Below are positions 16,489-26,272 of a stretch of 50,065 nt of DNA, in pieces. The stretch spans positions 1 through 50,065 of the forward strand of contig JAPKBZ010000029.1 of assembly GCA_028823175.1 (NCBI GenBank), in the 5' to 3' direction. Position 1 is the stretch's first letter; each line of letters starts with the position of its first letter. Source of the stretch: Myxococcota bacterium (GTDB taxonomy: Bacteria; Myxococcota_A; UBA9160; UBA4427). The notes beneath the pieces were generated by a model. That model was not told where the DNA came from. It ran no database searches and saw nothing but the letters and a program-made list of their open reading frames with translations. A program made the translations under genes and the position numbers.

Positions 16489-17083
16489 GCTGCACCACCT
16501 TTGTAATCCACAGAAGCCAGACCGAGGTGATCATCGCGATCATGGTTGCCTGCCAGAAATACAGGTGCATGAAGTCAAAGGCCTCGGACCAATATCGACC
16601 CACCAGAATCAGACCCCCGATCCGCACCACGTTGAAAAGATAGATCAACGGGCACCCCAGGAGGAGGCCGATGCCGCGCTTTGCCCAGCTCGTCGGGAAA
16701 GCCAGCACGGCCGCGGAGAAGATCAGCATCTCGTAGATCCCCGTGCATTCGTCGATGATGCGAACGACGAAATTGCCGAACCAGACCATCTTGCCGTCCA
16801 GCCTGACTTGATCGGTGAAGAGCGCGAAGAAGTGGTACTCGATCGTCGCTGTCGCCAGGATGAACGCCTGGATCAGACCGTTGAAATGCTTGACGACCTG
16901 CGGATAGCCCACCGAGGCCACGCCCAAATAGGGCAGGAAGAGAGCGACAAAGCGGTAGGCAGGGTTCTCCCAGACCTCTCGAACGAACTTCCATGGCGAA
17001 TTCTTTCGCCCCTGGGCGGGCCCGGGATCGGACTCAGCAGGCGATTGGCCCTCCCTGGGGCGATTGTCGTTGTTCTCATCCAT
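16457..17083 (-). CDS. Exosortase/archaeosortase family transpeptidase, XrtH-like
   Basis: The 208-residue polytopic protein carries the exosortase catalytic triad: Cys113 in DECTGIYEML, Arg154 in FNVVRIGG, and His173 in FMHLYFWQ. A hydrophilic N-terminus of ~30 residues precedes roughly five spans. Exosortases recognise C-terminal tripartite signals (short motif, hydrophobic helix, basic tail) on exported proteins and cleave or transfer them at the inner membrane. The compact size and the companion membrane protein resemble XrtH, though the Cys-motif context differs from typical XrtH (NGCNGVEA). ATG 17083 is chosen because it follows the comEC stop (17101); a frame from 17128 would overlap comEC. 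No PEP-CTERM-like substrate is encoded in the window. Confidence 0.87.
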   Translation of the reverse strand: MDENNDNRPREGQSPAESDPGPAQGRKNSPWKFVREVWENPAYRFVALFLPYLGVASVGYPQVVKHFNGLIQAFILATATIEYHFFALFTDQVRLDGKMVWFGNFVVRIIDECTGIYEMLIFSAAVLAFPTSWAKRGIGLLLGCPLIYLFNVVRIGGLILVGRYWSEAFDFMHLYFWQATMIAMITSVWLLWITKVVQREAQALPDTD

Positions 17084-17100
17084 GAGTGTGGTCGCCCATC

Positions 17101-19692
17101 TTAGGGTCTTGGGCGGGGGCCGCGCCATGCCGCCTCTTCGGCGACTGCAAATTCAGGGCAGAAACGCTGCCCGCCCCCGGCGCCCGCCTCCTCCGGGAAC
17201 GCGGCCGTCGGGCCTCCCGCCAGGGGCAGGAGCCCGGCGCCGTCACGCCCGGTCCAGTGCAAGATGGCGCCCGTCCCGAGCAACCGCACCAGGGTCGCCG
17301 GGTGGGGCAACCCGGACGCGCCTCCGCAGGGCGCCGAAAGCAGCAACCGGCGCGGCGCCACCGCCGCGAGGAAGGCGGGGCTCGACGAACTCGCGCTGCC
17401 ATGGTGGGGAACCTTCAGCAGGTCTGCGGATAGTTCGTGTTCCCCGGCGATCAGAGCTGCTTCCACCTCGGCCCCAATATCTCCGGTAAGGAGCAGGCGC
17501 CAGCCCGCCAGTTCGACGTGCGCGACCAGGGACCGAGCATTCGATCCCCCCGCGCCGAGAGCGCGCGGCGGCCACAGCATCCGCACCTTCATCGTTCCCA
17601 GTGTACGGGGTCCGGAGCCGGCACCGGTTTCGAAAACCGGAATCGAATGCGCCCGGGCGGCAGCGAGCACCGGGGCATAGGCCGCCTCCCCTTTGGCTCC
17701 CCAGGGCAGCCAGACTTCCCCCACCGGCAGACTCTCCAGCACGGCGGGAACTCCCCCGCGATGATCGATATCCGCGTGGGTCACCATCACGACGTCGAGG
17801 GACCCCACACCCAGGGACTCGAGCGCGGGCAACACGGCCCTGCGTCCGAGGTCCACCCGACCGGGGATCGCCCTTCCCGCGTCGACGAGCATGGCCGCCA
17901 TTCCATCCTCCACGAGCAGCGCATCCCCCTGGCCTACATCCAGCATGACCAAGCGCGGCGGCGCCGGGAACGCCCCGACTCGGGGGGCGTTCTCAAGCCA
18001 AGACACACTCGCCAACGCCACCAATCCAACCTGCCAGAGCCGAGGAAGCCGGCAGCCGAGCAGGGCCAGACCGGCGCAGACGCCGAGGGCCAGAACGCCC
18101 GGACGCCCGGCCGGGGCCGGTTCGGCGGGCAGCCACCCCGCGGCCGAGTGAACCGCGCCAAGCGTGATCTCCGCCGCCCCCCGAGCGATCTCGACGGCAC
18201 CCTGCCCCCAGTCCGCGCTCCACTCCCCGGCCACGGCTGCCAGCAGGGCAGCGGGCAAGAGAATGAAATGCGTCCAGGGGATCGCCACCACATTGGCCGC
18301 GAGCCCCCAAATCCCGAAGGGCAGACCGTGCCCGGCAAGCCAGGGCGCGGTCGCAAGCAGAGCGACCGCCGACAGATGCACCAGTGATCGTCCGGCGACG
18401 AGCATCCGGCCCCCGGTCGGTTGCCCGCCGGTCCCTGGCTCTTGGCCCTCGGGTCGGGCCATCAACAACGCCGCACTCGCCGCGAACGAGAGCTGAGTCC
18501 CCAGCGCGAAGAAAGCCGCGGGCGAAAAAAGGCCGATGAGAAGCGCCGCCCCCGCGAGAAGATCGAAGGCCGATGGTCGGCGTCCCAGGGCGAACGCAGC
18601 CAGGCCCAGCCACGCGAAGACCAGCGCACGCTGCACCGATGTGCTCAGTCCCGCGAGCAGCGCATAGGCCGAGGCGACCACCACCGACGCCAGGGCCCCA
18701 GGCCTCCGCCAATCCCAGCCCCGATCCCCCAATCGCACCAGCCCCGAGCGGGCCAGCCAATAGAAGAGCCCGGCGACGAGACCGACGTGGAGCCCCGAAA
18801 CCGCGAGGAGATGCGAGACTCCGAGACGCGCGAAGGCATCCCGGGTTTGGGGGCCGACGCCATCCCGATCGCCCACCGCGAGCGCAGCGAGCAGGGCCCC
18901 CGCTTCGTCCGGTCCCCGCCCTCCCCGTCGCAAGCGCCCTGCTATGGAAGCCCGGATCTCCTCAACCCGCGCCAGCCAGAGCGGGACCCATGCCTCGAGT
19001 CGGGGGCCACTCGGAGAGATTCGCAAGAGCGCCACAAGCCCCGGATCCACAAATCGTACCCGGGCCCCGATACCCCTTCGGCGCCAGCGCCGGTCGGGCT
19101 CCGGGCGCCCTGGGTTTCTCAGGCCTCCCAGCGGCGACAGCCGAACCCGAGCCCGAATCGATCGGCCCAGAGGAAGCATGGCCAGGGTCGCGGCTTCGGG
19201 CGAGTCGGCGCGATACTGGGCGAGCAGGCGGGAGGGCAAATGGGCTCCCTCGGCGCCCGGGGACGGCATACCGGGGGAAGCCAGCTCCAGCGCGCCGCAA
19301 AGCATGAGCGATCGCCTCGCCCCCAGACTCTCTGCGCCGCAGATTCGAGCCTCAAGGGTCAACACCCGGCTCGCCAGAGGCGTGGCCCGGTCGGCCTCCT
19401 GCAATCGCAAGGCAAGGCTCGCCCCCCCCGCCCCGAAGGCGAGCAGCGCGGCCAGCATGCCCCGCGCCCGGGGCACTCCGGCGAAGCAGGCCGCGAGCAG
19501 AGCCGCCGCCAGGCCCAGGGCGCTGAAAGCGCCTGGGCCTATCTCGGGCCAGACGCGATCCGCCAGCGCGACACCGGCGACATAGCTCGTGGCGAGAAGA
19601 GGAAATCCGTGGCGCAATCGCATGGCCCAGGGGACCGGGAGAGCCCAGTCTACCCGAACCAAAACCCGGGGCGCCCCACTTTGGGAAATCAA
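17101..19692 (-). CDS. comEC: ComEC/Rec2 family DNA-uptake channel protein
   Basis: The 863-residue protein has the three ComEC parts in order: an N-terminal hydrophobic region with an OB-fold-like segment (about 90-220), the Competence membrane domain (about 260-540, with LLAVSGLHVGLVAG and TQLSFAASAALL), and a C-terminal metallo-beta-lactamase-like domain (from ~595) with LDVGQGDALLVE and THADIDHRGG. It forms the inner-membrane channel that passes single-stranded DNA in transformation. Metal-binding residues of the lactamase part look present (HADIDH, LKVPHHGS), consistent with the proposed strand-degrading activity. The start is ATG 19692 or ATG 19626; the latter begins just before the first membrane span. 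No other com gene is nearby. Confidence 0.92.
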   Translation of the reverse strand: MISQSGAPRVLVRVDWALPVPWAMRLRHGFPLLATSYVAGVALADRVWPEIGPGAFSALGLAAALLAACFAGVPRARGMLAALLAFGAGGASLALRLQEADRATPLASRVLTLEARICGAESLGARRSLMLCGALELASPGMPSPGAEGAHLPSRLLAQYRADSPEAATLAMLPLGRSIRARVRLSPLGGLRNPGRPEPDRRWRRRGIGARVRFVDPGLVALLRISPSGPRLEAWVPLWLARVEEIRASIAGRLRRGGRGPDEAGALLAALAVGDRDGVGPQTRDAFARLGVSHLLAVSGLHVGLVAGLFYWLARSGLVRLGDRGWDWRRPGALASVVVASAYALLAGLSTSVQRALVFAWLGLAAFALGRRPSAFDLLAGAALLIGLFSPAAFFALGTQLSFAASAALLMARPEGQEPGTGGQPTGGRMLVAGRSLVHLSAVALLATAPWLAGHGLPFGIWGLAANVVAIPWTHFILLPAALLAAVAGEWSADWGQGAVEIARGAAEITLGAVHSAAGWLPAEPAPAGRPGVLALGVCAGLALLGCRLPRLWQVGLVALASVSWLENAPRVGAFPAPPRLVMLDVGQGDALLVEDGMAAMLVDAGRAIPGRVDLGRRAVLPALESLGVGSLDVVMVTHADIDHRGGVPAVLESLPVGEVWLPWGAKGEAAYAPVLAAARAHSIPVFETGAGSGPRTLGTMKVRMLWPPRALGAGGSNARSLVAHVELAGWRLLLTGDIGAEVEAALIAGEHELSADLLKVPHHGSASSSSPAFLAAVAPRRLLLSAPCGGASGLPHPATLVRLLGTGAILHWTGRDGAGLLPLAGGPTAAFPEEAGAGGGQRFCPEFAVAEEAAWRGPRPRP

Positions 19693-19740
19693 TCCCTCAC
19701 GGCTTAGGCGCGGCCCCTCGCGCCCTATTATTCCTGGCCG

Positions 19741-19776
19741 CTATTGCCTCTATTGCCCCTATTGCCCCTATTGCTC
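19741..19776 (-). repeat. Four tandem 9-bp units (CTATTGCCC on plus strand)
   Basis: Units at 19741, 19750, 19759 and 19768 read ctattgcct, ctattgccc, ctattgccc, ctattgctc. Degenerate continuations flank them (TATTATTCCTGGCC on one side, CTGGCCCCTATTG on the other). The array sits in the 91-base gap between the small helical protein and comEC. The stop codon of the former (19784-19786) lies in the last repeat-like copy. Confidence 0.85.
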
Positions 19777-19783
19777 CTGGCCC

Positions 19784-20185
19784 CTATTGAAGGGGCTTGA
19801 CTCCCGAGTTCCCGCCCGAGCCGCCGAGGCGTTGGAGGTAGGCGTTGAGCACGTTCAGGATCTCTTCAAGCTTGCCGAGTTCCTGGGAAAAATCACCCAC
19901 GAGTTGACGGACTACATGGGGATCGAGAGCGTCCGAATCCGTCGGCGAGGAATCGTAGAACCCGATGCCCAGCGCGATCCCATCGAGCACCAGCCCTATG
20001 GCATCCCCGGGAAGTCCCTCAAGGCGGTCCTGGACCTCCTCCGCCACGAGTCGACCGGCTTCGCCCGGAAGCCCCCGTTGGTCGAGCATGCGCGTCAGTT
20101 CACCGAGTTTGAGGGACTTCTGCAAATCACCCGCCGGGACCCCACCCGTCACCCCTGACGAATATCGCTTTTCGTCGTCACCCAT
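19784..20185 (-). CDS. Small helical protein of unknown function, 133 aa
   Basis: The start was set at ATG 20185 because GGAG lies seven bases before it; the open frame upstream is composed of non-coding-like sequence. The product is soluble and mostly helical: LKLGELTRMLDQRGLPGEAGRLVAEEVQDRLEG is covered in part by 54-86, then a Gly/Ile-rich middle, a conserved-looking HVVRQLVGDFSQELGKLEEI helix (~90-115) and a Gly-rich end. I do not recognise the family. It lies between uvrC and comEC on the same strand; a link to DNA uptake or repair is only positional. Confidence 0.72.
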   Translation of the reverse strand: MGDDEKRYSSGVTGGVPAGDLQKSLKLGELTRMLDQRGLPGEAGRLVAEEVQDRLEGLPGDAIGLVLDGIALGIGFYDSSPTDSDALDPHVVRQLVGDFSQELGKLEEILNVLNAYLQRLGGSGGNSGVKPLQ

Positions 20186-20236
20186 GGAGGCTCTCCCTAT
20201 TTTCGCGCGGCCGCGCCGCGGAATGCCTGAAATCTC

Positions 20237-20249
20237 CACTTTTAAAGTG
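20237..20249. promoter_or_regulatory. Perfect palindrome CACTTTTAAAGTG upstream of the 133-aa gene
   Basis: A 13-base AT-rich palindrome lies about 50 bases before ATG 20185 within the 227-base gap after uvrC, in otherwise GC-rich DNA. It may be an operator or part of a promoter; no -35/-10 pair is convincing. Confidence 0.35.
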
Positions 20250-20412
20250 CAAGCGGGATGCCAGTGGAGTGCAATGGGCAGGTGTCCCCGCAACAACCGG
20301 TCCAGCCGCCAAAATCCGAGGGAGGGGCCGGACCCGGCCACGGGTTCAGCCCGCCGGGAAGTCCTTGAGAGGGGCAAAAAGGGAAAGCGATGACACTCGG
20401 GCTCCGGGCCCA

Positions 20413-22347
20413 TTACCCATCCCGATCGCCGTCGCCGGGTGCCTCTTCCCGGCCCTCGGATATCGGGCGACCCCCGGCCTTGTCGAAAAAGGCTCGGAGT
20501 ATTTGCGCGTCCCGAGAACTGATCCCCGAGACCGCCCTCAGGCTTTCCTCAGTCGCCTCCCTCACCGCCTTCAGCGAACCCAACTCGCGCAGAAGAGCCC
20601 GGCGCTTGACCGCTCCAATGCCAGGCAACTCTTCGAGGATCGACGTAAGGCTGAACTTTGACCGCAGATCCCGCTGGTACTCGATGGCGAAGCGATGCGA
20701 CTCGTCTCGGACCCGTTGCAAGAGCAGCAGCCCGCGCGAACTCTTGGAGAGCAGGATCGGGTTGGCACGCCCCGGCTTGAACAAGCGCTCGGCCTTCAGC
20801 CCTCCCGAACGCTTGACCCGTACCGACGGCGAATCGGCATCGCGTTCTTTGGAGATCCCCAGGGCATCGACGACCAATCCTACGTCCTCCAGCGCCGCCG
20901 AAACCACGCCGAGTTGACCGCGACCGCCATCCACCATCAACAGATCGGGAAGCGGTTCTGTATCGACTCGGGCCAAACGACGCTTCAGCACTTCGCGCAG
21001 GCAGGCGTAGTCGTCTCCGGCTGGCGCCTGCTTGATCTTGTATCTCCGATACTCGTTCTTGACGGGTTCTCCGTCTTCGAAGACGACCCGGCTCGCCACT
21101 GCCAGAGTCCCCTGTAGGTTCGAAACGTCGTAGCATTCGATCCGCCGGGGCAACTGACTTAGGGCGCACGCGCTCCGAATTTGCTCGAGAGCGGCATCGA
21201 TGCTCTCCCGAGCAGCTAACCGCTGTTCAAGGCCGACCTGGGCATTGCGGGTGGCAATTTCAACAACCCGGCGTGCGCCCCCGCGCTGGGGGCTCCGAAC
21301 GGAAACCGCACGAGAGGCCCGCTCCCTCAGCCATTCCTGGAGTGCCCCTCCATCCTCGAAAGGTACGGAGTTGACGATCTCACGCGGTGTTTCCTCGGCG
21401 TTTCGCTTTCCGTAATACTGGCCAAGAAAGGAGGACATCACCTCCCCGTCGTCGATCTGAACCTTGGAAAACGAGTAATCCTCCGCCGCAATCACCCGGC
21501 CCTCCCTCACATGAAGCACCTGAATTTCCACTTCACCGCCCTCACGGGCGAGGCCGAAGACGTCCCTCTCGACCTTCTGATCCGAGATGATCTGCTGATC
21601 CTGAAGCGTCGCATCCACCGCGCTGATCCGGTTGCGCAGCCGCGCGGCATCTTCGAAACGTTCGGCTTCGGCGGCGGATATCATCTGCTCGCGGAGACGA
21701 GTCACAAGCTCCTGCGAGCGCCCCTTCAAGAAGAGGACGGTTCCCCGCACCTGTTCCGCATACGCCACTGGGTCGGCGAGTCCGCAGCACGGCCCGAGGC
21801 AGCGACCCATTTCGTATTCGATACACGGCCGGCCCCGGCGGGCGTAGTCCTTGAATGTTCCTTCGCTGCACGAGCGCAGGGGGAAAAGGCGACGCAAGTT
21901 CGAAAGCGACTCCTTCAGGGCCACGCTCGAGGTATAGGGGCCAAAATACTCGGCACCATCCCGGCGAAATCGGCGCACCGAACTGATCCGCGGCCACTCA
22001 TCCCGGGGGTCCATCCTCAGGCCCAGGTACTGCTTGTCATCCCTCAGCTTCACGTTGAAAACCGGCTTGTGTCGCTTGATCAACTCGTTCTCGAGGAGCA
22101 GGGCCTCCTTGACGTTGGCCGTGACGAGAATATCGACGTCGGCAGTCCGCTCCATCAAGGCCGGAATCTGGGAGCGCCCATCGCCACCCGCCAAATATTG
22201 CCGAACCCGGGAGCGCAGATTTTGGGCCTTGCCCACATAGAGCACCGCGCCGCCATCGCTCTTGAACTGGTAGATCCCGGGGCTCTTGGGAAGTTTGCGG
22301 ACCTTCGCTTCCAGCGCGGCCTGGGTCTTTTCCGAAGGCCCTCTCAT
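20413..22347 (-). CDS. uvrC: Excinuclease ABC subunit C
   Basis: The 644-residue UvrC makes the 3' and 5' incisions around DNA lesions handed over by UvrAB. Visible parts in order: GIY-YIG endonuclease domain (SPGIYQF...[14 protein letters not shown], ~22-50), Cys-rich region ([15 protein letters not shown]), UVR motif binding UvrB ([11 protein letters not shown], ~220), RNase H-like C-terminal nuclease domain ([12 protein letters not shown]...[12 protein letters not shown] with its catalytic Asp residues), and two helix-hairpin-helix motifs near the end ([28 protein letters not shown]). The ATG overlaps the uvrB stop (ATGA), so the pair is co-translated. Confidence 0.97.
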   Translation of the reverse strand: MRGPSEKTQAALEAKVRKLPKSPGIYQFKSDGGAVLYVGKAQNLRSRVRQYLAGGDGRSQIPALMERTADVDILVTANVKEALLLENELIKRHKPVFNVKLRDDKQYLGLRMDPRDEWPRISSVRRFRRDGAEYFGPYTSSVALKESLSNLRRLFPLRSCSEGTFKDYARRGRPCIEYEMGRCLGPCCGLADPVAYAEQVRGTVLFLKGRSQELVTRLREQMISAAEAERFEDAARLRNRISAVDATLQDQQIISDQKVERDVFGLAREGGEVEIQVLHVREGRVIAAEDYSFSKVQIDDGEVMSSFLGQYYGKRNAEETPREIVNSVPFEDGGALQEWLRERASRAVSVRSPQRGGARRVVEIATRNAQVGLEQRLAARESIDAALEQIRSACALSQLPRRIECYDVSNLQGTLAVASRVVFEDGEPVKNEYRRYKIKQAPAGDDYACLREVLKRRLARVDTEPLPDLLMVDGGRGQLGVVSAALEDVGLVVDALGISKERDADSPSVRVKRSGGLKAERLFKPGRANPILLSKSSRGLLLLQRVRDESHRFAIEYQRDLRSKFSLTSILEELPGIGAVKRRALLRELGSLKAVREATEESLRAVSGISSRDAQILRAFFDKAGGRPISEGREEAPGDGDRDG

Positions 22348-24344
22348 GTCAGCCGCAGGCGAATCGCTTCGAGCGTCTTGATTCGATCCCGAAGATCTGC
22401 CGCTCTTTCGAAATCCAATTCCCCCGCTGCGGCTTTCATTTCCTCGCGCAGGGAGTCCAACACCCCCGGCAACTCGTGAGCCGGGATGCCCCCCTCTTCG
22501 TCGGCCTCGCGCTTCTCAACGGTGACGTAATCGGCATCCCAAATCGAGTTTTGCAGGCTCGACAGCCCCTTCTTGATCGTTGCCGGCGTAATTCCGTGTT
22601 CCTCGTTATAGGCCTTCTGCATCTCCCGGCGGCGAGCGGTCTCCTCCATCGTGGTCCGAATCGAACCGGTTTCCCTGTCCGCATAGAGAATCACTCGCCC
22701 GTCGACATTGCGCGCCGCACGGCCGATGATCTGGATCAGCGAACGCGTCGAACGCAGAAACCCCTCCTTGTCGGCGTCTAGGATGGCGACCAGGGAAACC
22801 TCTGGAATGTCGAGGCCTTCCCGAAGCAGGTTGATTCCCACGAGAACATCGAAGACGCCCTCCCGAAGCTCACGAATCAACCCCATCCGCTCGATCACCT
22901 TGATATCGCTGTGCAGGTAACGAATCCCGACTCCGAGATCGGCATAATATTCAGAGAGCTCTTCGGACATTCGCTTGGTCAGAGTGGTCACCAACACGCG
23001 GTTTCCCACCGCCACCACCTTGCGGATCTCTTCGAGCAAGTCGTCGACCTGACCGCTCGCCGGTCGAATTTCGACCTCGGGATCGAGAAGGCCCGTGGGA
23101 CGAATAACCTGTTCGACCACCACCCCACGCGAATGCTCGAGTTCGTAATCGGCGGGTGTCGCGGAGACATAGATGCGCTGCAGGTCCTTTCCCTGCCACT
23201 CATCGAAAGTCAGCGGCCGGTTGTCCAGAGCGGAAGGAAGCCGCCAGCCAAAGTCAACCAGCGTTTCCTTACGCGCTCGATCGCCCCGGGACATCGCACC
23301 GATCTGGGACACCCCAATATGGCTCTCATCCATCACGACCAGCGTGTCGTCCGGGAGGTAATCGTAGAGGGTATACGGTGTCTGGCCCGCACTTCGCCCG
23401 TCGAGCCAGCGCGAGTAGTTCTCCACACCGTGACAAAATCCCAGCTCCTCGAGCATTTCGATGTCGTACATCGTGCGGGTCTCCAAGCGCTGGGCTTCAA
23501 GGAGCTTCCCCTCCTTCTTGAATCCCACGAGGCGCTGATCCAGCTCCCCGCGAATCCCCTCCACCGCTTCTTTCAAGCGTTCGGCGCTCGCTACGTAATG
23601 GCTGGCGGGGTAGATCATCGCCCGCTTGGGGCGGGCCACGATCTTGCCCCGGAGCGGATCGATTTCGGAAATCGCATCAATTTCGTCGCCGAAAAATTCG
23701 ACTCGAATGGCGCGCTCGCTCTCGTATTGCGGAAAAATTTCCACCACATCGCCGCGCACCCTGAATGTCCCACGATGAAAATCATGGTCGTTGCGCGTGT
23801 AGAGCAGGTCTACGAGCTGGCGCAGCAGGTCCTCCCGAACCAGAGCAGCCCCGGCCTCGAGGTAAATATGCATCGATCCGTAATTCTCGGGCGCCCCAAG
23901 CCCGTAGATGCAAGAGACACTGGCGACCACCAGAACATCTCTCCGAGTCAGGATCGAATGCGTCGCCGAGTGCCGAAGCTTGTCGATCTCGTCATTGACG
24001 TGGGAGTCCTTCTCGATGTACGTATCGCTCGAGGGGATATAGGCCTCGGGCTGATAGTAGTCGTAATAGGAGACGAAATACTCAACGGCATTTTCGGGAA
24101 AGAGATCCCGGAACTCGGTATAGAGCTGAGCCGCCAGGGTCTTGTTCGGGGACATCACCAGGGTGGGCCGGTTTATCTGCTCTACGACGCTTGCAATGGT
24201 AAATGTCTTTCCGCTGCCGGTAATTCCCAGCAATGTCTGGTGCGGGTCTCCTCGATCGATTCCCTGGCGCAACTCCGCGATGGCCCGAGGCTGGTCACCC
24301 GAGGGCTCGAAGGGCGAGACAAGTCTAAAGGCACGCTCGCTCAA
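22344..24344 (-). CDS. uvrB: Excinuclease ABC subunit B
   Basis: The 666-residue helicase-like damage-verification subunit of nucleotide excision repair. Walker A is GITGSGKT (~40-47). The beta-hairpin region [12 protein letters not shown] inserts between DNA strands. The DEAD-like motif appears as VVMDESH, helicase motif VI as [19 protein letters not shown], and the C-terminal UVR motif [15 protein letters not shown] contacts UvrC. Length is as expected. Its start overlaps the cysS stop by four bases and its stop overlaps the uvrC start. uvrA is not in the window. Confidence 0.97.
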   Translation of the reverse strand: MSERAFRLVSPFEPSGDQPRAIAELRQGIDRGDPHQTLLGITGSGKTFTIASVVEQINRPTLVMSPNKTLAAQLYTEFRDLFPENAVEYFVSYYDYYQPEAYIPSSDTYIEKDSHVNDEIDKLRHSATHSILTRRDVLVVASVSCIYGLGAPENYGSMHIYLEAGAALVREDLLRQLVDLLYTRNDHDFHRGTFRVRGDVVEIFPQYESERAIRVEFFGDEIDAISEIDPLRGKIVARPKRAMIYPASHYVASAERLKEAVEGIRGELDQRLVGFKKEGKLLEAQRLETRTMYDIEMLEELGFCHGVENYSRWLDGRSAGQTPYTLYDYLPDDTLVVMDESHIGVSQIGAMSRGDRARKETLVDFGWRLPSALDNRPLTFDEWQGKDLQRIYVSATPADYELEHSRGVVVEQVIRPTGLLDPEVEIRPASGQVDDLLEEIRKVVAVGNRVLVTTLTKRMSEELSEYYADLGVGIRYLHSDIKVIERMGLIRELREGVFDVLVGINLLREGLDIPEVSLVAILDADKEGFLRSTRSLIQIIGRAARNVDGRVILYADRETGSIRTTMEETARRREMQKAYNEEHGITPATIKKGLSSLQNSIWDADYVTVEKREADEEGGIPAHELPGVLDSLREEMKAAAGELDFERAADLRDRIKTLEAIRLRLT

Positions 24345-25747
24345 CCCCGCCTCCAGCGCGGACCCTCCGGCGTATCGATGAGTTCAACCCCCTCGGCGGT
24401 CAACTCGTCCCGAATCCGGTCGGCGGTTCCGAAATCCTTATTGGCCCTGGCCTGCTCACGCTCCTCCAGTAGGCCATCGATTCGCGGATCGGTCTCATAG
24501 CCTTCCCCGGCGGCCTCGGCATTGGCCAGATCCAAGCCAAGCACGGCGTCAAAGTCGAGTAGGAGGTCCCGGCGATCCGCCGACGAAAGCGTGCTGCTGC
24601 GGGCCACATCCCAGAGCACCGCCATGGCGCGGGGAGCGTTGAGGTCATCGGCCATGGCCTCCCTGAATTTCTCCCGGTGCGCGGCCTGGGCTGCGCGATC
24701 GCCGACGCCCTCGGCCACGCGCAGTTCGGCCGCCAGGGCGACCAATCGCCCATGCCCTTTCGCCGCCGCCTCCATGGACTCCTCGTTGAAGGTCTGCTGC
24801 TGCCTATAGTGCGCCTGGAGGAAGAAATAGCGGAAGGCCAAGGGGGCATAGCCCCGCTCCTCGAGATCCGAGAGAGTTTTCACGTTGCCCCGGGACTTGG
24901 ACATCTTTTCCCCGCCGAAGTCCAGGAATTCGTTGTGGAGCCAATACTCGACCCACGGATGGACCCCAAAGGCGCACTCGCTCTGGGCCACCTCGTTCGT
25001 GTGGTGCACCGTGGCCAGGTCGATTCCGCCGGTATGGATATCAAAATGTTCGCCCAGGTAGCGGCTACTCATGGCCGAGCATTCGAGATGCCAGCCGGGA
25101 AAGCCCCGACCCCACGGCGAATCCCACTCCTGGAGCCGGCGCACCTCGGGGTCGGCGAATTTCCAGATCGCGAAATCCGCAGGATGCCGCTTGCCCTCGA
25201 CTTGCTCGATGCGCTGCGCCCCGGCTTGGCCCTCGAGATCCAGTCCTGCCAGCTCGACGTAGCGGGGGAAGCGCGAGATATCGAAATAAATTCCGTCTTC
25301 AATGCGGTAGAGATAGCCGCCCTCGTCCAGGCGGACGCCCAGCTCGATTTGCTCGGCGATATGATCCGTCGCCTTGGGATTGAACTCGGGCTCGAGACAA
25401 TTGACCGCGCGGCGATCCTGACGCCACGACTCGGTGTAGCGATCCGCGATTTCCTCCGCGCTCTCACCCGCTCGCTGGGCAGCCAATTCCATTTTGTCTT
25501 CGCCCTCGTCGCCATCCGAGACGAGATGCCCCACATCGGTGATATTGATGACGTGGGTGACGTCGAAGCCCTCGCTCAAGAGAAATCGCTTGAGGAGATC
25601 GGCGAAGAGCTGGGAGCGCACGTTCCCGATATGTTGCGGCCCGTAGACCGTCGGCCCACAGGTATAGATCCCCGCCCTGCCCTCTTTGAGGGAGCGAAAG
25701 GCTTCTTTTTTTCGCGTCCGGGTGTTGTAGAAAAAGATCGAACTCAC
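24341..25747 (-). CDS. cysS: Cysteinyl-tRNA synthetase
   Basis: The 468-residue class-I synthetase charges tRNA-Cys. The HIGH-type motif is HIGN in [16 protein letters not shown] (~31-46), whose Cys is the first zinc ligand. [21 protein letters not shown] carries the other zinc-site Cys and His. The KMSKS loop is [14 protein letters not shown]-type helices and a short C-terminal anticodon-binding domain follow. Translation appears to start at GTG 25747, 45 bases after the ispF stop, and the stop overlaps uvrB. The ispD-ispF-cysS order is common in bacteria; the continuation into uvrBC is less so. Confidence 0.96.
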   Translation of the reverse strand: MSSIFFYNTRTRKKEAFRSLKEGRAGIYTCGPTVYGPQHIGNVRSQLFADLLKRFLLSEGFDVTHVINITDVGHLVSDGDEGEDKMELAAQRAGESAEEIADRYTESWRQDRRAVNCLEPEFNPKATDHIAEQIELGVRLDEGGYLYRIEDGIYFDISRFPRYVELAGLDLEGQAGAQRIEQVEGKRHPADFAIWKFADPEVRRLQEWDSPWGRGFPGWHLECSAMSSRYLGEHFDIHTGGIDLATVHHTNEVAQSECAFGVHPWVEYWLHNEFLDFGGEKMSKSRGNVKTLSDLEERGYAPLAFRYFFLQAHYRQQQTFNEESMEAAAKGHGRLVALAAELRVAEGVGDRAAQAAHREKFREAMADDLNAPRAMAVLWDVARSSTLSSADRRDLLLDFDAVLGLDLANAEAAGEGYETDPRIDGLLEEREQARANKDFGTADRIRDELTAEGVELIDTPEGPRWRRG

Positions 25748-25792
25748 GCCTCTCGGGCCCCCTTGCCAACCCCAGGGCTGGCCGTTGCTCGG

Positions 25793-26272
25793 CTATCCAT
25801 CCGCAGCCACCAGAAGCACCACCGCGAGGGCCGCCATGCCCTCTTCGCGGCCCAGGGCCCCCATGCCGTCGTTGCTCTTGAGTTTGAGGTTCACGCGCGC
25901 CCTCGGCACTCCCAGGAGCTCCGACAGAGTAGACTCCATGGCCTCCTGATGCGGGGCAAGCCGGGGCGCCTCGGCGATCAGGGTGCAGTCGAGATTCGCG
26001 ATCTCCAAGCCCGCCGCCTGGATCATCCCCACCACGCGCTCGATGAACTGGCGACTCGCCGCCCCGGCCAGGGCGGCGTCGCTCGACGGAAAATGCCGCC
26101 CCAAATCACCTTCTCCCAGCGCCCCCAGGATCGCATCCGCCACCGCGTGGAGCACGACATCCCCATCGGAATGACCTTCGAGTCCCTTGCCATGGGGTAT
26201 TTGCTCCCCCGCCAGGACGAGGGGCCGCCCGGCCACGAGCCGATGACTATCGAAGCCCTGACCGATTCTCAT
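25793..26272 (-). CDS. ispF: 2-C-methyl-D-erythritol 2,4-cyclodiphosphate synthase
   Basis: The 159-residue enzyme makes MEcPP in the non-mevalonate isoprenoid pathway as a homotrimer with zinc. Zinc ligands Asp8 and His10 (GFDSHR) and His42 (GHSDGDVVLHA) sit at the same positions as in E. coli IspF. LKSNDGMGALGREEG near the end matches the family signature. ATG 26272 overlaps the ispD stop (ATGA), so it is translationally coupled to ispD; the longer open frame upstream is the other frame of ispD. Confidence 0.97.
   Translation of the reverse strand: MRIGQGFDSHRLVAGRPLVLAGEQIPHGKGLEGHSDGDVVLHAVADAILGALGEGDLGRHFPSSDAALAGAASRQFIERVVGMIQAAGLEIANLDCTLIAEAPRLAPHQEAMESTLSELLGVPRARVNLKLKSNDGMGALGREEGMAALAVVLLVAADG

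Noticed and set aside
18421..19707. 428-codon plus-strand frame opposite comEC
   Set aside because: Antisense of a conserved ComEC; the translation is Arg/Pro/Gly-rich, typical of GC-rich shadows.
22911..24500. 529-codon plus-strand frame opposite uvrB
   Set aside because: uvrB on the minus strand has all family motifs, so this frame is not coding.
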